Source of the DNA: Gemmobacter lutimaris
GTDB lineage: Bacteria; Pseudomonadota; Alphaproteobacteria; Rhodobacterales; Rhodobacteraceae
Length of the DNA stretch: 64,000 bases
NCBI RefSeq assembly: GCF_003570715.1
Contig: NZ_QXXQ01000001.1
Span: 496,001-560,000, forward strand
Reading direction: 5' to 3'
This document shows positions 62,452 to 64,000 of the stretch, one piece after another. The translations under genes were made by a program, and so were the position numbers. Each line of letters starts with the position of its first letter. The first letter of the stretch is position 1. Under the pieces are notes generated by a model that saw only the letters and a program-made list of their open reading frames with translations, had not been told where the DNA came from and made no database searches.

Positions 62452-63509
62452 CCCGGACAACCGAACCTTCCAAAACTGCGGGTATCGCGGTCAAGTTCGA
62501 CAATGTTTCCATTGTCTTTGGCGATCACCCCGATCAGGCGCTGCCGCTGATGGATCAGGGCCGTCACCGGGGCGAGATCCAGCAGGCCACCGGGCAGGTG
62601 CTGGGCGTGCACAATTGCAGCCTCGAGGTGGCCGAGGGCGAGATCCTCGTGTTGATGGGGCTGTCGGGGTCGGGCAAATCCACGCTGCTGCGCGCGGTCA
62701 ATGCGCTGAACCCGGTCTGTCGCGGCGCGGTGCATGTCTGCGATGGCAACGGGCTGGTGGATGTGACCCATGCCGACCCGGCGACCCTGCGCCGCATCCG
62801 TCTCAGCCGTGTGGCCATGGTCTTCCAGCAATTCGGCCTGCTGCCCTGGCGCACGGTGCGCGAAAATGTCGGGCTGGGGCTGGAACTCGGCGGCATGTCC
62901 AAGGCGGACCGCGCCTCCCGCGTGGATCAGCAGCTTGAACTGGTCAACCTCACGCAATGGGCCGACCGCAAGGTGGGCGAGCTGTCGGGCGGCATGCAGC
63001 AGCGTGTGGGTCTGGCGCGCGCCTTTGCAACCGAAGCGCCGATCCTTCTGATGGACGAGCCGTTCTCGGCGCTGGACCCGTTGATCCGCGCCAAGTTGCA
63101 AGACGAACTGCTGGACCTGCAAGCGACGCTGAAACGCACCATCGTTTTCGTCAGTCACGATCTGGACGAGGCGTTCAAGCTGGGCAACCGCATCGCGCTG
63201 ATGGAGGGTGGCCGCATCGTGCAATGCGGCACCGCACGCGAGATCATCGCCAATCCCGTCAGCGATTATGTCGCCGATTTCGTGGCGCATATGAACCCGC
63301 TCGGGGTATTGACGGCGCGTGACGTGATGGTCGCGGGCCCTGGCGGATCGGGCCTGTCGGTCGAGGCGGAAACCCCTGTCAAGGCCGTGATGGAAATGCT
63401 GCAAGGCGGGGCGACAGACATCACGGTCACCGATGGCGGGCAGCCCATCGGCAGGCTTCAGGCGACTGACGTGCTGTCCCGGCTGCTCAATCCGCGCGGG
63501 GCGGCCTAA
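62448..63509 (+). CDS. choV: Choline ABC transporter ATP-binding protein
   Basis: A 353-residue ATPase of the choline/quaternary-amine importer. Walker A GLSGSGKST is at 71-79, signature LSGGMQQ 179-185 and Walker B LLMDEP 200-205. The C-terminal region (VLTARDVMV...ITVTDGGQPIGRLQATDVL) is a CBS-like domain as in OpuA/ProV. The N-terminal extension before Walker A is typical of ChoV. Its stop overlaps the convergent gene at the window edge. Confidence 0.95.
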   Translation: MTRTTEPSKTAGIAVKFDNVSIVFGDHPDQALPLMDQGRHRGEIQQATGQVLGVHNCSLEVAEGEILVLMGLSGSGKSTLLRAVNALNPVCRGAVHVCDGNGLVDVTHADPATLRRIRLSRVAMVFQQFGLLPWRTVRENVGLGLELGGMSKADRASRVDQQLELVNLTQWADRKVGELSGGMQQRVGLARAFATEAPILLMDEPFSALDPLIRAKLQDELLDLQATLKRTIVFVSHDLDEAFKLGNRIALMEGGRIVQCGTAREIIANPVSDYVADFVAHMNPLGVLTARDVMVAGPGGSGLSVEAETPVKAVMEMLQGGATDITVTDGGQPIGRLQATDVLSRLLNPRGAA

Positions 63510-64000
63510 CCTTCCGACGGGGGCAGGCGGGTGAACGCGACCTGCCCCTGAGCGCCCATGACGTCGCGCAGGTTCATGGTCGTATCGTCAATATATTCCA
63601 GCTGCCAGCAGGCATCCGCCGCCGGATCGTCGCCATAACGGTAAAGGCTGATCGCCATGCCACCCGGTTCAACCCCGTCGGCGCAGGCTGGCCCGACCGC
63701 GATCATGAAGGCACCTTCCATCTCGCCGTTGACCATCTCCAGCCAGTCCATCCCTACGATCAGGATGGAAAACGGCGCCTCCTCGCCATTCGGCTGCCAT
63801 TCGCCCTGCATCGCGCGCAGATTGCCGATGTTGATGTCTTCCTCCTCCGGCAGCGACAGCCCGGTCAGTGCCAGATCGGCCGAGGAATCCGCCAGTTCCG
63901 CATAGTCACCGGCAATTGTCACCGGCTCCAGCATCGGCAGCGATGTCAGCAAGTCGAACAAATCCGCCGGGGCATTGACCTGCGAGACCGCCCAGTTGAG
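63506..64000 (-). CDS. Hypothetical protein (5' part beyond right edge)
   Basis: At least 164 residues of a protein that enters from the right edge; no start is visible inside the window (the frame is open to position 64000). The visible part looks globular: YAELADSSADLALTGLSLPEEEDINIGNL, MEGAFMIAVGPACADGVEPGG and WQLEYIDDTTMNLRDVMGAQG. No motif or family recognised. Convergent with choV. Confidence 0.7.
   Translation of the reverse strand, partial: LNWAVSQVNAPADLFDLLTSLPMLEPVTIAGDYAELADSSADLALTGLSLPEEEDINIGNLRAMQGEWQPNGEEAPFSILIVGMDWLEMVNGEMEGAFMIAVGPACADGVEPGGMAISLYRYGDDPAADACWQLEYIDDTTMNLRDVMGAQGQVAFTRLPPSEG

Overview
The window is high-GC DNA from an alphaproteobacterium, most likely a member of the Rhodobacterales (Rhodobacteraceae/Paracoccaceae). 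The grounds are gene content and neighbourhoods typical of that group (PccR beside pccB, HdaA beside ppk, a short ProS, DUF1467 next to methylmalonyl-CoA epimerase), an alphaproteobacterial SOS box (GAAC-N7-GAAC), and intergenic hairpin repeats of the kind common in these genomes. It reads as ordinary chromosome. I found no rRNA, tRNA, CRISPR array, insertion sequence, integrase, prophage or riboswitch.

Layout. 1-3.8 kb: heterotetrameric sarcosine oxidase genes soxB-soxD-soxA, with soxA running off the left edge. 3.9-5.5 kb: a MerR regulator divergent from a small cation-efflux protein, then a small membrane protein. 5.5-7 kb: glutamate dehydrogenase. 7.3-10.1 kb: three Tad/Flp-type pseudopilin-like genes (a VWA TadG-like protein, then TadE- and TadF-like proteins). 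10.1-18.9 kb: housekeeping and poorly characterised genes (DUF167, lytic transglycosylase lipoprotein, nitroreductase, EI24 protein, DUF1467, methylmalonyl-CoA epimerase, response regulator, MliC-like inhibitor, acetyltransferase, a DUF1501/DUF1800 pair, DUF1993). 18.9-26.2 kb: aspS, pabC, pabB and carB, with chains of hairpins just after the aspS and pabC stop codons. 26.2-33 kb: a cytochrome c lipoprotein, an unknown protein, the LolCD-type lipoprotein exporter, two tandem paralogous methyltransferase-like genes, and proS. 33-43.3 kb: an NYN-nuclease locus that may be frameshifted, a PhnA-like protein, then PerM/AI-2E family, hdaA, ppk1 and ppx, followed by a run of tightly packed enzymes and a DjlA-type co-chaperone.

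43.3-56.4 kb is the propionate module: methylmalonyl-CoA mutase, biotin carboxylase subunit pccA, carboxyltransferase pccB and the regulator pccR, interrupted by an SOS-controlled Y-family polymerase, small lipoproteins and hypothetical genes. With the epimerase at 12.6 kb this completes propionyl-CoA to succinyl-CoA. TTTGCAAA octamers upstream of pccB and pccR, and at the centre of a perfect 26-bp palindrome downstream of pccR, are the likely PccR control sites.

56.8-63.5 kb is a complete choline-to-glycine-betaine module: betA, betB and betI on one strand, and the choline ABC transporter choX-choW-choV on the other. They share a divergent control region with a BetI-type operator. Sarcosine oxidase at the left end could act at the far end of the same catabolic route (choline, betaine, dimethylglycine, sarcosine, glycine), although the two loci are 53 kb apart. 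The right edge cuts a hypothetical gene.

No wholly new multi-gene system was evident. The most interesting material is regulatory and structural: the PccR octamer sites, the SOS box, the BetI operator, the MerR dyad, the recurrent hairpin elements, the possibly split NYN gene and the duplicated methyltransferase-like pair.
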